Origin: Paludibacter sp. 221
GTDB taxonomy: Bacteria; Bacteroidota; Bacteroidia; Bacteroidales; Paludibacteraceae
Direction: 5' to 3'
NCBI RefSeq assembly: GCF_010501035.1
Contig: NZ_QVMH01000011.1
Coordinates: forward strand, 28,893-76,352
Length of the DNA stretch: 47,460 nt
Shown here: positions 24,433-32,828 of the stretch, in pieces
How the letters are laid out: every line of letters begins with the position of its first letter
How positions within the stretch are numbered: the first letter of the stretch is position 1
Translations under genes and position numbers: made by a program
Notes under the pieces: generated by a model
What the model was told of the DNA's origin: nothing
What the model saw: only the letters and a program-made list of their open reading frames with translations
Databases searched by the model: none

Positions 24433-24573
24433 ATGCCACCATTAAGAAACGCAACGTCCATTTTAACAGAATGCGCAAAAGAACTCCACTTAAACAAACA
24501 CTTTAAAGAGGAGGCAAAAATTTTCAAGATGCTTGTTCGTATCGCGAAAAAAAATAATGTTAGAAAATACTAA
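24433..24573 (+). CDS. Tiny phage protein (46 residues)
   Basis: ATG at 24433 opens a 46-codon frame (MPPLRNATSILTECAKELHL, then a basic helix) ending at TAA 24571-24573. It is basic and helical, with no recognised family. It is supported by its place in a tight chain, the next gene starting 2 bp after its stop. Function unknown; a small DNA-binding or regulatory protein would fit its charge, but this is a guess. Confidence 0.55.
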   Translation: MPPLRNATSILTECAKELHLNKHFKEEAKIFKMLVRIAKKNNVRKY

Positions 24574-24575
24574 TT

Positions 24576-24728
24576 ATGAAAAAACTCTTATTGCAGATTA
24601 GTTCCATATTCTTATTTCCCTTTGTGTTTATATGGAGGGCGATTTTAGTATTCGCAATTATCCCTTTTTACTCTCTGTTTAGAGGCAGGAAAAACAAAGG
24701 AAAAACAGGGTATGATAAGATAAGATAG
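24576..24728 (+). CDS. Tiny phage membrane protein (50 residues)
   Basis: ATG at 24576 opens a 50-codon frame. Residues about 5-35 are strongly hydrophobic (SSIFLFPFVFIWRAILVFAI), enough for one or two membrane spans, and the C terminus is basic (RGRKNKGKTGYDK). It follows the 46-residue gene by 2 bp. It could be a small superinfection or membrane-linked protein; it is far from the lysis genes, so a holin role is unlikely. Confidence 0.55.
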   Translation: MKKLLLQISSIFLFPFVFIWRAILVFAIIPFYSLFRGRKNKGKTGYDKIR

Positions 24729-24787
24729 GAAAAAACATTTAATTGTATGATTCATAGACTATTACGAAAACTTAGGATTAAATATAT

Positions 24788-24825
24788 TTAATCGTACGAG
24801 AAAGAAAACTTTCTCGTACGATTAA
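24788..24825. repeat. Perfect 17-bp inverted repeat before the RepL-like gene
   Basis: TTAATCGTACGAGAAAG (24788-24804), loop AAAA, CTTTCTCGTACGATTAA (24809-24825). Each arm also holds the self-complementary TCGTACGA. No T-run follows, so it is not a plain terminator. It lies 24 bp ahead of the ATG at 24850 and may be an operator, an origin hairpin or an RNA-processing site. Confidence 0.8.
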
Positions 24826-24849
24826 GCCAGCTTAATTTAAAGTGTTAAA

Positions 24850-25296
24850 ATGGGGCGAAAAAAGGTCTTTCAATCAACTATTGTAGATGCTGCAACGGGT
24901 GTGATTTTAGAATGTAGAAATACATACGTGAACTCTACTTTGGAGCAGTTCGGGATGTTTAGAACGACAGAAGGTATTGAGTGGCTTTTAAATTTGACCG
25001 AGATAGAAATTAAAATCCTTGTACTGTTTCATATTTGGTCTGACGAATCAGGAGCGGTGCAGCTCACTCCTATAAAAAGAGATTTTGTTCTTCGGAAAAT
25101 AAAAATAAGTAGCCCGACGCTCAGTAAGGCAATATCAGGAATCATCAGGAAAGAGGCTGTAGTAAGGATGGGAAAATATGATTTTGTTATCAACCCTACG
25201 ACATTCTTCAAAGGCTCAAGCAAGGAGCTAAAAGGAAAGATAGAAAAGTTTAACGAATTAAAGAAAAAAATATATGGTTCAAACAATTCTTGGTAA
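24850..25296 (+). CDS. RepL-like winged-helix replication protein
   Basis: 148 residues. The central part (ILVLFHIWSDESGAVQLTPIKRDFVLRKIKISSPTLSKAISGIIRKEAVVRMG) reads as a winged helix, followed by VINPTTFFKGS, which resembles the (V/M)NP..(F/Y)F(K/R)G(S) motif of RepL-type plasmid replication initiators. It is therefore a candidate phage replication or maintenance initiator; a plain transcription regulator is the alternative. The strong inverted repeat just upstream could be its binding site. Its end overlaps the RusA-like gene by 23 bp. Confidence 0.65.
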   Translation: MGRKKVFQSTIVDAATGVILECRNTYVNSTLEQFGMFRTTEGIEWLLNLTEIEIKILVLFHIWSDESGAVQLTPIKRDFVLRKIKISSPTLSKAISGIIRKEAVVRMGKYDFVINPTTFFKGSSKELKGKIEKFNELKKKIYGSNNSW

Positions 25297-25627
25297 CTGT
25301 CCGAGTAAGTCAAATTGCTATAAAATAGTAACCATAGGCGGACATGGCTCTTTAGCCAAAACAAGTGCCTTAAAGAAATACGAGGATAATTTTTATATCC
25401 AATGCAACTTATATCGGAATGTAAATATAACCGGATATGTAGAGCTTTACATTGACGTGTTTTATCCAAGCCAGCGAAGCGATTTGGATAACAGCTTAAA
25501 GATAGTCCTTGATTGCCTTCAAAAATGCAAAGCCATAGCCAATGACAATAAAGTAGTAAAAATAGTAGCTCGGAAATTCCTCGACAAGAATAATCCGCGA
25601 ATTGAATTTGAATTAAAAGCGATATAA
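25274..25627 (+). CDS. RusA-family Holliday-junction resolvase
   Basis: Homodimeric endonuclease that cuts four-way DNA junctions formed in phage recombination and replication, clearing DNA for packaging. The three acidic active-site residues are D70 and D72 in QRSDLDNSLKIVLDCL and D91 in AIANDNKVV; they have the same numbers as in E. coli RusA. The 117-residue length is normal. Its start overlaps the RepL-like gene by 23 bp, showing tight coupling, and terL follows after 30 bp. A resolvase next to the terminase fits its role of removing branches before packaging. Confidence 0.9.
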   Translation: MVQTILGNCPSKSNCYKIVTIGGHGSLAKTSALKKYEDNFYIQCNLYRNVNITGYVELYIDVFYPSQRSDLDNSLKIVLDCLQKCKAIANDNKVVKIVARKFLDKNNPRIEFELKAI

Positions 25628-25657
25628 AAAAGCGTGTTGAATACTTAGAAATACCCT

Positions 25658-27115
25658 ATGGGGCAGGTTATTAAGAAATTTGAGGTAAATGAGTTAACGG
25701 AGGAAATGATTCTGTTTTATGAGGAAAATAAAGACAGAGTTAACCCCGTTACAGGAGAAAAAGAAATAATAAAGATATTTAACGAGGGAAGTTCTCGCTC
25801 GGGAAAAACATTTTCTGCTTTCGATTTTATCACTTATTTATGCGACAAACAAGAACATAGAGAAAAACCACTAAGTATCTATGTTATACGAAAAACCTTA
25901 AAATCTTGCCGAGAGCGTTCATACCATGAAGATTTTGTCGGGCATGCAAAAAACATAGGAACTTATTCAAGAGAATATGCCTTCGGAGAAAGAACATCGC
26001 CCGAATTTAATCTTTTTGGAAGTAAAGTTAAATTTATCGGACTTGATAACGATGAAGAGCTGGGGCGAAGTGATATATTGTTTTTCAATGAGGCTTTGGA
26101 TAACGACGATGAAAAACTCATCAACAGGATGCTCATGCGATGCGAGGTGGCTGCTATATTCGACTGGAACCCCAAATACACCGAACACTTTCTTTTCGAC
26201 AGAGAAGGTCAATTCAATACGCTGTTCACAAAAACCACGTTTTTGAATAACAGGTTTTTGAAGCAAAAGGTAAAAGCAGGACTTCTGGCTAAATGCCCGT
26301 GGAGTTTTGACGATTTTGATTTCGATTCGAAAACATGGAAAAAGCCCAAAAACCCCGATAGAGAAAAATACAAATTGGATAATATCGGAAAGTGGACACA
26401 GAAAGAATTAGATGAATACAGAGCACCTAACATATACAACATACAAACCAAAACAGCCGACGAACACGAGTGGATGGTCTATGGAGAGGGCGAGAGGCAT
26501 CCGGAAGAAGGGTCGGTATTAGAGGCTTACGAGTGGATAGACAAATACCCGGACGAAGCTATGGATGAAACCGCATACGGGCTTGATTTGGGATTTACCG
26601 TAGACCCAAGCGTGTTAACTCGCGTAGGGCGCAAAGGGATGGACTTGTATATCGAGTATCTGACATACCAACCCTGCCCGTCGGCTGATATTCTGTTTGA
26701 CCTGATTGAGCCCATCATTCTTGCCGAGCAGGAAAGGCTAAAGAAGTATACTCTGAATGGGGAGATTGAGGATATAATTATCAGCTCTGAAAGCAATGAT
26801 AGATATAGAGACGAAAATTATATAGTTTCCATGAACTCATCCATCTGTGTAAAGGGTTATGAAGGCTGGGGATTTGTAAAGATAAAGAAACCCTCTATTG
26901 TATCAAGAATCAGCCTTTGTAAACGATTCAGGCTCCATGTGGTTAAAAACAAAAAGGCTGAAAATGAGTTTAATAACTACGTATATCAGGTAATTGAAGG
27001 GAGAAAAACAAACATACCAATAGGCAGGCATAATCACGGTATTGATAGTTTTGGATACGCTGTATGGCATAGATTTGCCTATATAGTAGAAGCTATGAAC
27101 GCAGATAAGCAATAA
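25658..27115 (+). CDS. Terminase large subunit
   Basis: ATP-driven packaging motor and nuclease. The Walker A variant GSSRSGKT is at 44-51, Walker B ILFFNE at 140-145, followed by a coupling motif in FDWNPK. The C-terminal RNase-H-like nuclease starts at YGLDLGFTVDPSVLTRVG, with its first aspartate, and later acidic residues such as E in SSESND and D in HNHGIDSFGYAVWH. It has 485 residues, typical of the PBSX/Terminase_3-like group in Bacteroidota phages. It ends 106 bp before the portal gene, with a separate promoter between them, so packaging and head genes can be controlled apart. Confidence 0.93.
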   Translation: MGQVIKKFEVNELTEEMILFYEENKDRVNPVTGEKEIIKIFNEGSSRSGKTFSAFDFITYLCDKQEHREKPLSIYVIRKTLKSCRERSYHEDFVGHAKNIGTYSREYAFGERTSPEFNLFGSKVKFIGLDNDEELGRSDILFFNEALDNDDEKLINRMLMRCEVAAIFDWNPKYTEHFLFDREGQFNTLFTKTTFLNNRFLKQKVKAGLLAKCPWSFDDFDFDSKTWKKPKNPDREKYKLDNIGKWTQKELDEYRAPNIYNIQTKTADEHEWMVYGEGERHPEEGSVLEAYEWIDKYPDEAMDETAYGLDLGFTVDPSVLTRVGRKGMDLYIEYLTYQPCPSADILFDLIEPIILAEQERLKKYTLNGEIEDIIISSESNDRYRDENYIVSMNSSICVKGYEGWGFVKIKKPSIVSRISLCKRFRLHVVKNKKAENEFNNYVYQVIEGRKTNIPIGRHNHGIDSFGYAVWHRFAYIVEAMNADKQ

Positions 27116-27136
27116 TTAATCATATTTACAACATAT

Positions 27137-27206
27137 TTTACTAATTCTTTCCTCTTTTTCTAAATTTATTCCCATGATATAGATTTTATCTATATTTTTG
27201 TAGTAA
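27137..27206 (+). promoter_or_regulatory. Phage promoter block, copy 1 (head operon)
   Basis: 70 bp that recur at 41007-41076 with only two differences (27160 and 27168). It contains an operator-like palindrome, ATATAGAT-TTT-ATCTATAT (27177-27195), that runs into the -7 box TATTTTTG (27193-27200). No TTTG lies at the -33 spacing. The portal gene starts 15 bp after the block. Probably a late promoter needing a phage activator, or one blocked by a repressor. Confidence 0.75.
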
Positions 27207-27220
27207 TTATAGGCATTGTA

Positions 27221-28435
27221 ATGAGTTGGATAAAAGATATACTTTCTACAGACAGGGAATGGAAAAGGGGAAGCAAGGAACTTACAGACCTATTTCTTGA
27301 TAGGATGTCGTCGGAAAACTACTTCATCAATTGTGGCACGATGTCAGGGCGTGATTTAGCGTATAAAAAATGTGGTCTTGTATCCTCCGTCATAGGACGG
27401 TGTGCTGAATCTATAGCAAATTTGAATGTATGGGCTTTGGATGAGGACGGAAAGGTCATAAAAACAAAAGAGGCTCAAAATATTTTAAATGAATTAAAAC
27501 ACCCTAATCCAAAGGAGAATTTCAGCACGTTCAGTATGAAATTGGAAACCTTTCTCAAAAAAGAAGGCAAGGCGTATGTGAGAAGGGTTAAAAGCAATTT
27601 TTTTAATGAGTCTGATTATTATGTTGTTCCCAATAATCTTATTACGCCCGTATATTCAGATTCATATGATTTGTATTTCAATCGAAAGATAGATTATTGG
27701 GAGTTGAACAATGGTACAACAACAAAAAGAATCAACCCGGAAGATATTTTTGTTTTTTACGACAGGAGAATAAGCAAAAATGACAACCACGTACTTGGAG
27801 GGAGCAGATTAGAATCGCTGTCAGAAGTAATTTCTACTCTCACGGTTCTTTGGGAAGTAAGCACTGAGCTTTATGGCGACGGAGGGGCTAAAAATATTAT
27901 ATCTCTGGGTGCGGATGATGTTAACTTGTTTACAAGCCCTTTCATGAAACAGGAGCGCGAAACGGTACAATCTGTATTAAAACAATACGGATTCAGGAGA
28001 AAGCAATATAAGAATTTAGTAACAAAAGCTAAGGCGGAAGTACACCCGCTAACATCCTCTATCAAAGAATTAGGGCTTACAGATACCATCAGAAATGGAA
28101 TTATAGAATTATGCAGCCAGTATGTTATGCCTGTTGTTCTTCTTGGAATCGAAGCAAGCAGGTACAAGGCTACGACAGAGGCGAGACAAGAATTTTACAA
28201 TCAATCGGTAGTGCCAAGCGCGAAATTTATCATTGACGATTATTTATCAATGATAGGTAAAAATAAAATTTCGTTTAGAATAGAACCCGACTGTTCGCAT
28301 ATGGATTTCTACCAAGCATCAAAACAACAACAGGGAGTCGCTTTACAACAAGTTGCGCAAGCTTGCTCTATTGGGCTTCAAAGCGGGTTTATCTCTAAAG
28401 AGCAAGCCGAAATACTTGTTGATTCAATCATATAA
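27221..28435 (+). CDS. Portal protein (HK97-type)
   Basis: The twelve-fold channel at the capsid vertex through which DNA enters and leaves. It has 404 residues, with typical features: an N terminus meeting SVIGRCAESIANLNVWAL, the wing region VVPNNLITPVYSDSYDLYFN, EDIFVFYDRR, GGSRLESLSEVIS, and the late ELCSQYVMPVVLLGIEASRYKA before a C-terminal tail, an order characteristic of phage portals. It begins the head operon right after the 70-bp promoter block and is followed by the protease after 3 bp. Confidence 0.9.
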   Translation: MSWIKDILSTDREWKRGSKELTDLFLDRMSSENYFINCGTMSGRDLAYKKCGLVSSVIGRCAESIANLNVWALDEDGKVIKTKEAQNILNELKHPNPKENFSTFSMKLETFLKKEGKAYVRRVKSNFFNESDYYVVPNNLITPVYSDSYDLYFNRKIDYWELNNGTTTKRINPEDIFVFYDRRISKNDNHVLGGSRLESLSEVISTLTVLWEVSTELYGDGGAKNIISLGADDVNLFTSPFMKQERETVQSVLKQYGFRRKQYKNLVTKAKAEVHPLTSSIKELGLTDTIRNGIIELCSQYVMPVVLLGIEASRYKATTEARQEFYNQSVVPSAKFIIDDYLSMIGKNKISFRIEPDCSHMDFYQASKQQQGVALQQVAQACSIGLQSGFISKEQAEILVDSII

Positions 28436-28438
28436 GAT

Positions 28439-29131
28439 ATGAGCAAAGAAATAGAAAACAGAAGGTTCGAAATAAAAAGCGTTGATTTTAACGCCGAATC
28501 AAAAGATTTGACAATCAAGGGATACGCGTCGGTCTTTAACACCCCTGATATCAGTCAGGAGACATGGTGCCCAAACGTGAATCGCTGGGTCATAGCTTCT
28601 GATATTGTAGAGAAAGGCGCATTTAGGAAAACTATATCCGAAAGGAAAGATAAAATAAAGATTTGCCTTAACCATAATCTACACAATCTTGTTGGGAAAT
28701 TGATAGAGGCCAATGAAGATGATTATGGGCTTTTTTGTGAAATAAAAATATCGAACGCAGAAGAGGAGCTTAAAACTAAAATACGAGAGGGAATCTACAC
28801 CGATTTTAGTTTTGGTTTTAAGGTTGTAAAATCAGAATTTGAAGCAAAAGAGGACGAGACATATATACGCAGAGTAAAAGAAATAAAACTATTTGAAATT
28901 TCTATTGTAACCTTTCCTCGACACGAGGGTGCTACTATCACTGATTTGAAATCGTTTGATAGCGCAAATCTAATTTTAGATAGTTTGATAAGTATAGAAA
29001 CAAAAGAAGAACGAAAATACCAGTTGATGCAATTAAAATCACTCATTAAAAATAAGCCGGTCGACCCACTTGAAAAGAAAGAGCCGATAGCAGACAGTCT
29101 GGATATAACTAAACTTAAATTTTTAAAGTAA
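28439..29131 (+). CDS. HK97-type prohead protease
   Basis: Serine protease that trims the capsid scaffold during maturation. GYASVFNTPD near 28 is the family's opening strand, H79 in CLNHNLHNLVGKL is the likely catalytic histidine, and S124 in IYTDFSFGFKVV is the likely nucleophile. LFEISIVTFPRHEGATI is the signature near the end of the catalytic core. At 230 residues it carries a C-terminal tail past the catalytic part. It sits between portal and capsid genes, its stop overlapping the capsid ATG by one base. Confidence 0.9.
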   Translation: MSKEIENRRFEIKSVDFNAESKDLTIKGYASVFNTPDISQETWCPNVNRWVIASDIVEKGAFRKTISERKDKIKICLNHNLHNLVGKLIEANEDDYGLFCEIKISNAEEELKTKIREGIYTDFSFGFKVVKSEFEAKEDETYIRRVKEIKLFEISIVTFPRHEGATITDLKSFDSANLILDSLISIETKEERKYQLMQLKSLIKNKPVDPLEKKEPIADSLDITKLKFLK

Positions 29132-30351
29132 TGGAATACAAGAAAATCGACGTAAATGGACTTGAAGGCAAAAATCTTGAATTTGCACAATTCTATAATT
29201 CTATGGTGGATGACCTGCAAAGCAAAAACGCCACTATCAGAGAATTAGAAATAAAAATGAATAATCTTGAAGAAGTCAAGACAAGGGTAGATGGGCTTTC
29301 AGACATAGAAACAAAAATGAACTCTATGAAAGAAGCCATTAAGACATTGGAGCAAAAAGCGGAAGAAATTATTATCGATTCGATGGACGAATTTGACAAA
29401 GAGTTCAAGTCATTCTTTGAGACTGGCGAATTTAAATCGCTAAAAAACAAAGGGGCAACAGCTTCTATGGAAATAAAAGCCCCGACAACCATGCTTACTT
29501 CCAATGTATCAGCTCAGGCTCCGTTGTTAGCAAGTCATATGATTGACCGAACTATCCACGAAGCCCCAAGAGAAAAAAATGCTATCTATAACAGAGTTGC
29601 CAAAGGCGCAGTATCGGCATCGGTTATCGTTTGGGCAAATCGAATAAACAAAGAAGGAGGTTCTGCCTTTATAGCAGAAAGTACAATAAAGCCTCTTTTG
29701 GATTGGGAGTACAAGCAAGAAACCGCTAACGCAAAGAAAGTAGCCGCCTCAACAAAGGTGTCTACTGAAATGCTCGAAGATTACGACTTTATGCTTTCTG
29801 AAATTCGAAAAATGATGACAGAAGACTTGAAAGAACAGATTGACATCAAATTGTTAACAGGAGCAGGAGGGGATGAGCCTGTTGGAATGATTTCTATTGC
29901 GGGAGGATACGTATCTACGGGACTGGACGGCACAATAACGCTACCGAACGATGCAGATGCTATCCGTGCGGCAGTTCTTCAAATGCGATTGTTGAATTTT
30001 TATCCCGACATGGTTTTTTTAAATCCTACCGAGGTGGCACGGATTGACCTGACCAAGACATCTACTGGTAATTATATCAAGATTGAGGTCGAAGGAGTTC
30101 TTCGTCAACTGCAGATTGTTGAAACAACGCGCATTGACGCAGGCAAATACCTTTTAATTGACTCTTCAAAATGGAATGTTAGACCTAAGAACCAAGTTAC
30201 CCTACAGGCTGGTTGGGAAAATGACGATTTCAGAAAGAACTTGGTAACGTTCATTTGCGAGCAAAGAATATTCGACTACTGGAATAGCATTGATTTGGGA
30301 GCTTTTATGTATGGCGACCTATCTACCATCAAAGCAGCCCTTGAGGCGTAA
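29131..30351 (+). CDS. Major capsid protein (HK97 fold)
   Basis: Main shell protein, 406 residues. Residues about 1-100 are coiled-coil rich (the delta scaffold domain, with heptads such as NATIRELEIKMNNLEEVKTR) that the protease should remove. The mature part begins near 115-130 (TTMLTSNVSAQAPLLASHMI) and contains the HK97 pattern: an E-loop region SVIVWANRINKEGGSAFIAE, ending with ENDDFRKNLVTFICEQRIFDYWNS. No sign of Ig-like decoration. It lies straight after the protease, as expected for this head type. Confidence 0.92.
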   Translation: MEYKKIDVNGLEGKNLEFAQFYNSMVDDLQSKNATIRELEIKMNNLEEVKTRVDGLSDIETKMNSMKEAIKTLEQKAEEIIIDSMDEFDKEFKSFFETGEFKSLKNKGATASMEIKAPTTMLTSNVSAQAPLLASHMIDRTIHEAPREKNAIYNRVAKGAVSASVIVWANRINKEGGSAFIAESTIKPLLDWEYKQETANAKKVAASTKVSTEMLEDYDFMLSEIRKMMTEDLKEQIDIKLLTGAGGDEPVGMISIAGGYVSTGLDGTITLPNDADAIRAAVLQMRLLNFYPDMVFLNPTEVARIDLTKTSTGNYIKIEVEGVLRQLQIVETTRIDAGKYLLIDSSKWNVRPKNQVTLQAGWENDDFRKNLVTFICEQRIFDYWNSIDLGAFMYGDLSTIKAALEA

Positions 30352-30418
30352 GCCTGCTGCTTAATTATCTCGTAATAACAAACATTCAAATTAATTCAAA
30401 TAAAAAAATAAAATAGAC

Positions 30419-30580
30419 ATGGCAAAAAAGGAAGACATCGTAAAGCTTGAAGAAAAAGTAGAGGTTTACGGAACAGGAAAGAGTTCGTTCATGGAAAAAG
30501 GGAAGATTTACAAAGTACATCCCATTCATGCCGAAACATTGGTTAAATCCGGTAGAGCCTCGAAAACAGAAGTAAAATAA
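30419..30580 (+). CDS. Small phage head-region protein (53 residues)
   Basis: An ATG at 30419 opens 53 codons (MAKKEDIVKLEEKVEVYGTG, then FMEKGKIYKVHPIHAETLVK), ending at 30578-30580, one base before the next ATG. The EVYGTGKSSFMEKGKIYKVHPIHAETLVKSG layout suggests a small beta-rich structural or head-completion protein. No named family is recognised; the position is that of a head decoration or neck protein. Confidence 0.62.
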   Translation: MAKKEDIVKLEEKVEVYGTGKSSFMEKGKIYKVHPIHAETLVKSGRASKTEVK

Positions 30581-30581
30581 G

Positions 30582-31118
30582 ATGATTTTTCTCGACCAAA
30601 CATATTTTCAGGGCGAATTGTACCTTCCCCGCTTAGTCTGGAACTCGGACACGGTTGGGGATGGTGCAGAAGCCATGACCGAAGCACAACAGGAGAATGC
30701 TTTATGGTTTATCCATAAGTACGAACCTGAGTTTATGACTAAGCTATTAGGTAAAACACTATACCAAAATTTCCTGAATGGATTAAAACAAACTACTGTA
30801 AATCCGATATGGGAAGAGCTTAAGAGTGAGTTGTTCAAACAATCAGGAAAATACAGGTATTCACCATGCGCTAATTATGTGTTTGTATTCATTACCAGAA
30901 GAAACACGTCTCAGTCAACGCAGAAAGGAGAAATAAGGCTTAAGGGCACTTATTCTCAGGATGTGTCAAGTAGCGAGCTTCAAATAAAGGTCTGGGGAGA
31001 TATGCTGGAAGGTGTAAAAGAGTTTTATCGTTTTTTACTGAATAATTGGGACGCTTACAAAGGCTATGCAGATAGCAATTTCTGTCCGCATAACTTTGGT
31101 GTATTATGGTATTTCTGA
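30582..31118 (+). CDS. Probable head-tail connector (neck) protein
   Basis: 178 residues. The segments YFQGELYLPRL, IHKYEPEFMTKLLGKTLYQNFLNGL and a final hydrophobic helix FYRFLLNNWDAYKGY fit the helical head-tail connector proteins found just after the capsid gene in Bacteroidota siphoviruses. No catalytic motif is visible. The assignment rests mainly on gene order (capsid, small protein, connector, completion, tail tube). Its stop is followed one base later by the next ATG. Confidence 0.55.
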   Translation: MIFLDQTYFQGELYLPRLVWNSDTVGDGAEAMTEAQQENALWFIHKYEPEFMTKLLGKTLYQNFLNGLKQTTVNPIWEELKSELFKQSGKYRYSPCANYVFVFITRRNTSQSTQKGEIRLKGTYSQDVSSSELQIKVWGDMLEGVKEFYRFLLNNWDAYKGYADSNFCPHNFGVLWYF

Positions 31119-31119
31119 T

Positions 31120-31677
31120 ATGATATTAACACACATCGACATAGGAAGCATATTAACACGCCGCGTAAACCTCGAATTGGTAAGGCGCGGAGTGCTGGGT
31201 GAGGGGGGTAAGATATTTTATTATGCCGGAAGTCAGAGCGAAATATCCGACATACTAACCAACACCAATAAATCAGCTAAATTTATGTATCCGGCTGTAT
31301 TCGATATTGTTCCTCAGAAAGTATCTGTATCGGGATTTCAGAGGGAGCATAGCTTTTCTATTTGTATTGTAAACCCTGTTATTCCAAACAGCACCTCGCA
31401 AGAAAGGGAGAAGAAAACGTTCAGTCCCTTGCTGCGACCTATATACGAAGAGTTTATAGCTCAGATAATGAAGGCTGAATTTCTTGAAATATTGTCCTAT
31501 GGCGTTCCGAGCCATGATTATTATGATAATTATGCAACTTCGGACGACCAAGATATGATTCTTGCCAAATACAACGATGTTATATCAGCAATAGAAATAC
31601 ACAATTTAAAATTAACTGTTAATACAAATTTATGCGACGACTTAATAATCAATTTAAAGAAAGAAGGTTGCCGCTAA
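31120..31677 (+). CDS. Tail completion / neck protein
   Basis: I take the ATG at 31120 (185 residues, MILTHIDIGSILTRRVNLEL..); the frame continues back to 31066, inside the connector gene, but the 31120 start sits directly after that gene's stop. The pattern is mixed alpha/beta, with ERGVLG-like turns and VSGFQREHSFSICIVNPVIP. No known motif; the position between connector and tail-tube genes suggests a tail-terminator or neck role. This is inference from order. Confidence 0.55.
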   Translation: MILTHIDIGSILTRRVNLELVRRGVLGEGGKIFYYAGSQSEISDILTNTNKSAKFMYPAVFDIVPQKVSVSGFQREHSFSICIVNPVIPNSTSQEREKKTFSPLLRPIYEEFIAQIMKAEFLEILSYGVPSHDYYDNYATSDDQDMILAKYNDVISAIEIHNLKLTVNTNLCDDLIINLKKEGCR

Positions 31678-31692
31678 TAAAAAAAGAATAAT

Positions 31693-32556
31693 ATGTCATA
31701 CTTAGGAAGAGTAATAGGTAATTGCCTGTCCAAAACAGGACACACCAAACAAGAGCGTTGCGACGTAATAGAGGAAATTCCGGTAGCTATGCTCTTAGCT
31801 CCAAGTGGAACGCCGTTTCCGTTAGACCAAGATGAATTTAACGACAATCTGGCGAGTTACATAAACGAAGGGAAATTAATACCTGTATTAAAGCTTGCCG
31901 ATGCAGCAGCAGAGGGGGGAGATGCCAATGTTGCACAAGTTGGAAGTTACGGTTCTTCGAGGGTAACTAATATAAATGGTTTTGTTCAAACATTCACGGT
32001 AGAAGCCGGAGATTGTATGTTCAAAAATCTGAAAGACCTTGAGGGTAATTGGGATGTATTTCTTGTCGACCGCCACATGAAACTTCGCGGCTATGCCAAA
32101 GAAGCAAACGGAACGGCAGGTTTTTATGGGCACGATGCAGATATATTTGTTACTGAAACCCGTGCAAATGCAGGTACTGCGTATAGTATCCTTGTGCGGG
32201 TAGGATACGGTGTAAATTACGACCATCAACGTAAAAATCGCCATGTTATAAGCGTAGAAACTATCCCGGAAGGATTAGCCGGAGTGGTAGTAGAGAAAGT
32301 ATCTACAGGGGTAATCAAAGTAGTGTCGCAATGCGGAGGCACGGATTATACCAGTCTTTTCGCTTCTGCGGTAAGCCCCGAAATGTTTATTAACAAAGCG
32401 GGCGAGGCTGTCACTACGGCAACCTACGACGAAGATACAGGCACAATTACTATCGTACCCACTACCTCCCCTATCAGGGTGGCGGGATTAAAGACGCTGA
32501 TAGATGGAAACGTATTTGGAATCGACGGGGTTAAATATTTTACATCAATAGCATAA
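31693..32556 (+). CDS. Probable major tail tube protein with C-terminal add-on domain
   Basis: 287 residues. The first 200 residues look like a tail tube subunit (beta-rich, with SRVTNINGFVQTFTVEAGDCMFKNL and GNWDVFLVDRHMKLRGY). The last 80 (GVVVEKVSTGVIKVVSQCGGTDYTSLF..AVTTATYDEDTGTITIVP) form a beta-rich domain of Ig-like character that could decorate the tail surface. No direct family proof; the position upstream of the small tail gene and tape measure is that of the tube protein. Its stop shares a base with the next start. Confidence 0.6.
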   Translation: MSYLGRVIGNCLSKTGHTKQERCDVIEEIPVAMLLAPSGTPFPLDQDEFNDNLASYINEGKLIPVLKLADAAAEGGDANVAQVGSYGSSRVTNINGFVQTFTVEAGDCMFKNLKDLEGNWDVFLVDRHMKLRGYAKEANGTAGFYGHDADIFVTETRANAGTAYSILVRVGYGVNYDHQRKNRHVISVETIPEGLAGVVVEKVSTGVIKVVSQCGGTDYTSLFASAVSPEMFINKAGEAVTTATYDEDTGTITIVPTTSPIRVAGLKTLIDGNVFGIDGVKYFTSIA

Positions 32557-32756
32557 TGGGAGAAACATTCAGAATCAAACTGGACAAGCAGACCTTTGCT
32601 TTTAAAGCACAGGCAGCTATTAGCGCAAAAAGCAAAGAATCGTTTATAAAAGCGATGGTTGAAACGAACGGTCATATCAAAGCAGACAAGGCTAAGTTTG
32701 AGAAAGCCTTAGGAGATGCTTATGATACCATTGTTGCAAAAAAAAAGAGTACATAA
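32556..32756 (+). CDS. Small tail-region protein (66 residues)
   Basis: A basic, helical 66-residue protein (FKAQAAISAKSKESFIKAMVETNGHIKADKAKFEKALGDAYDTI) following the tube protein gene with a one-base overlap. It could be a tail assembly chaperone. The gene ends in a run of nine A that could slip by one base, but the resulting extension would be only a few residues, so a functional frameshift is doubtful. No family recognised. Confidence 0.55.
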   Translation: MGETFRIKLDKQTFAFKAQAAISAKSKESFIKAMVETNGHIKADKAKFEKALGDAYDTIVAKKKST

Positions 32757-32783
32757 TTCCATTTTTTTAATTGTGTTGTTTTA

Positions 32784-32826
32784 GGGCAGGCAGTCGGTTT
32801 TGTAGGCTTGCCTGCTCTTTTTCTTA
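32784..32826 (+). terminator. Terminator-like hairpin inside the tail operon
   Basis: GCAGGCA (32786-32792) pairs with TGCCTGC (32809-32815), with more partial pairing on the inner side, followed by TCTTTTTCTT. It sits 2-3 bp before the next ATG at 32829, so it would reduce expression of later tail genes unless read through or used in another way. Confidence 0.6.
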
Positions 32827-32828
32827 TT

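Noticed and set aside
32737-32790. Possible -1 frameshift at the run of nine A ending the 66-residue tail gene
   Set aside because: The shifted frame stops after about eight codons, too short for the usual tail chaperone extension.
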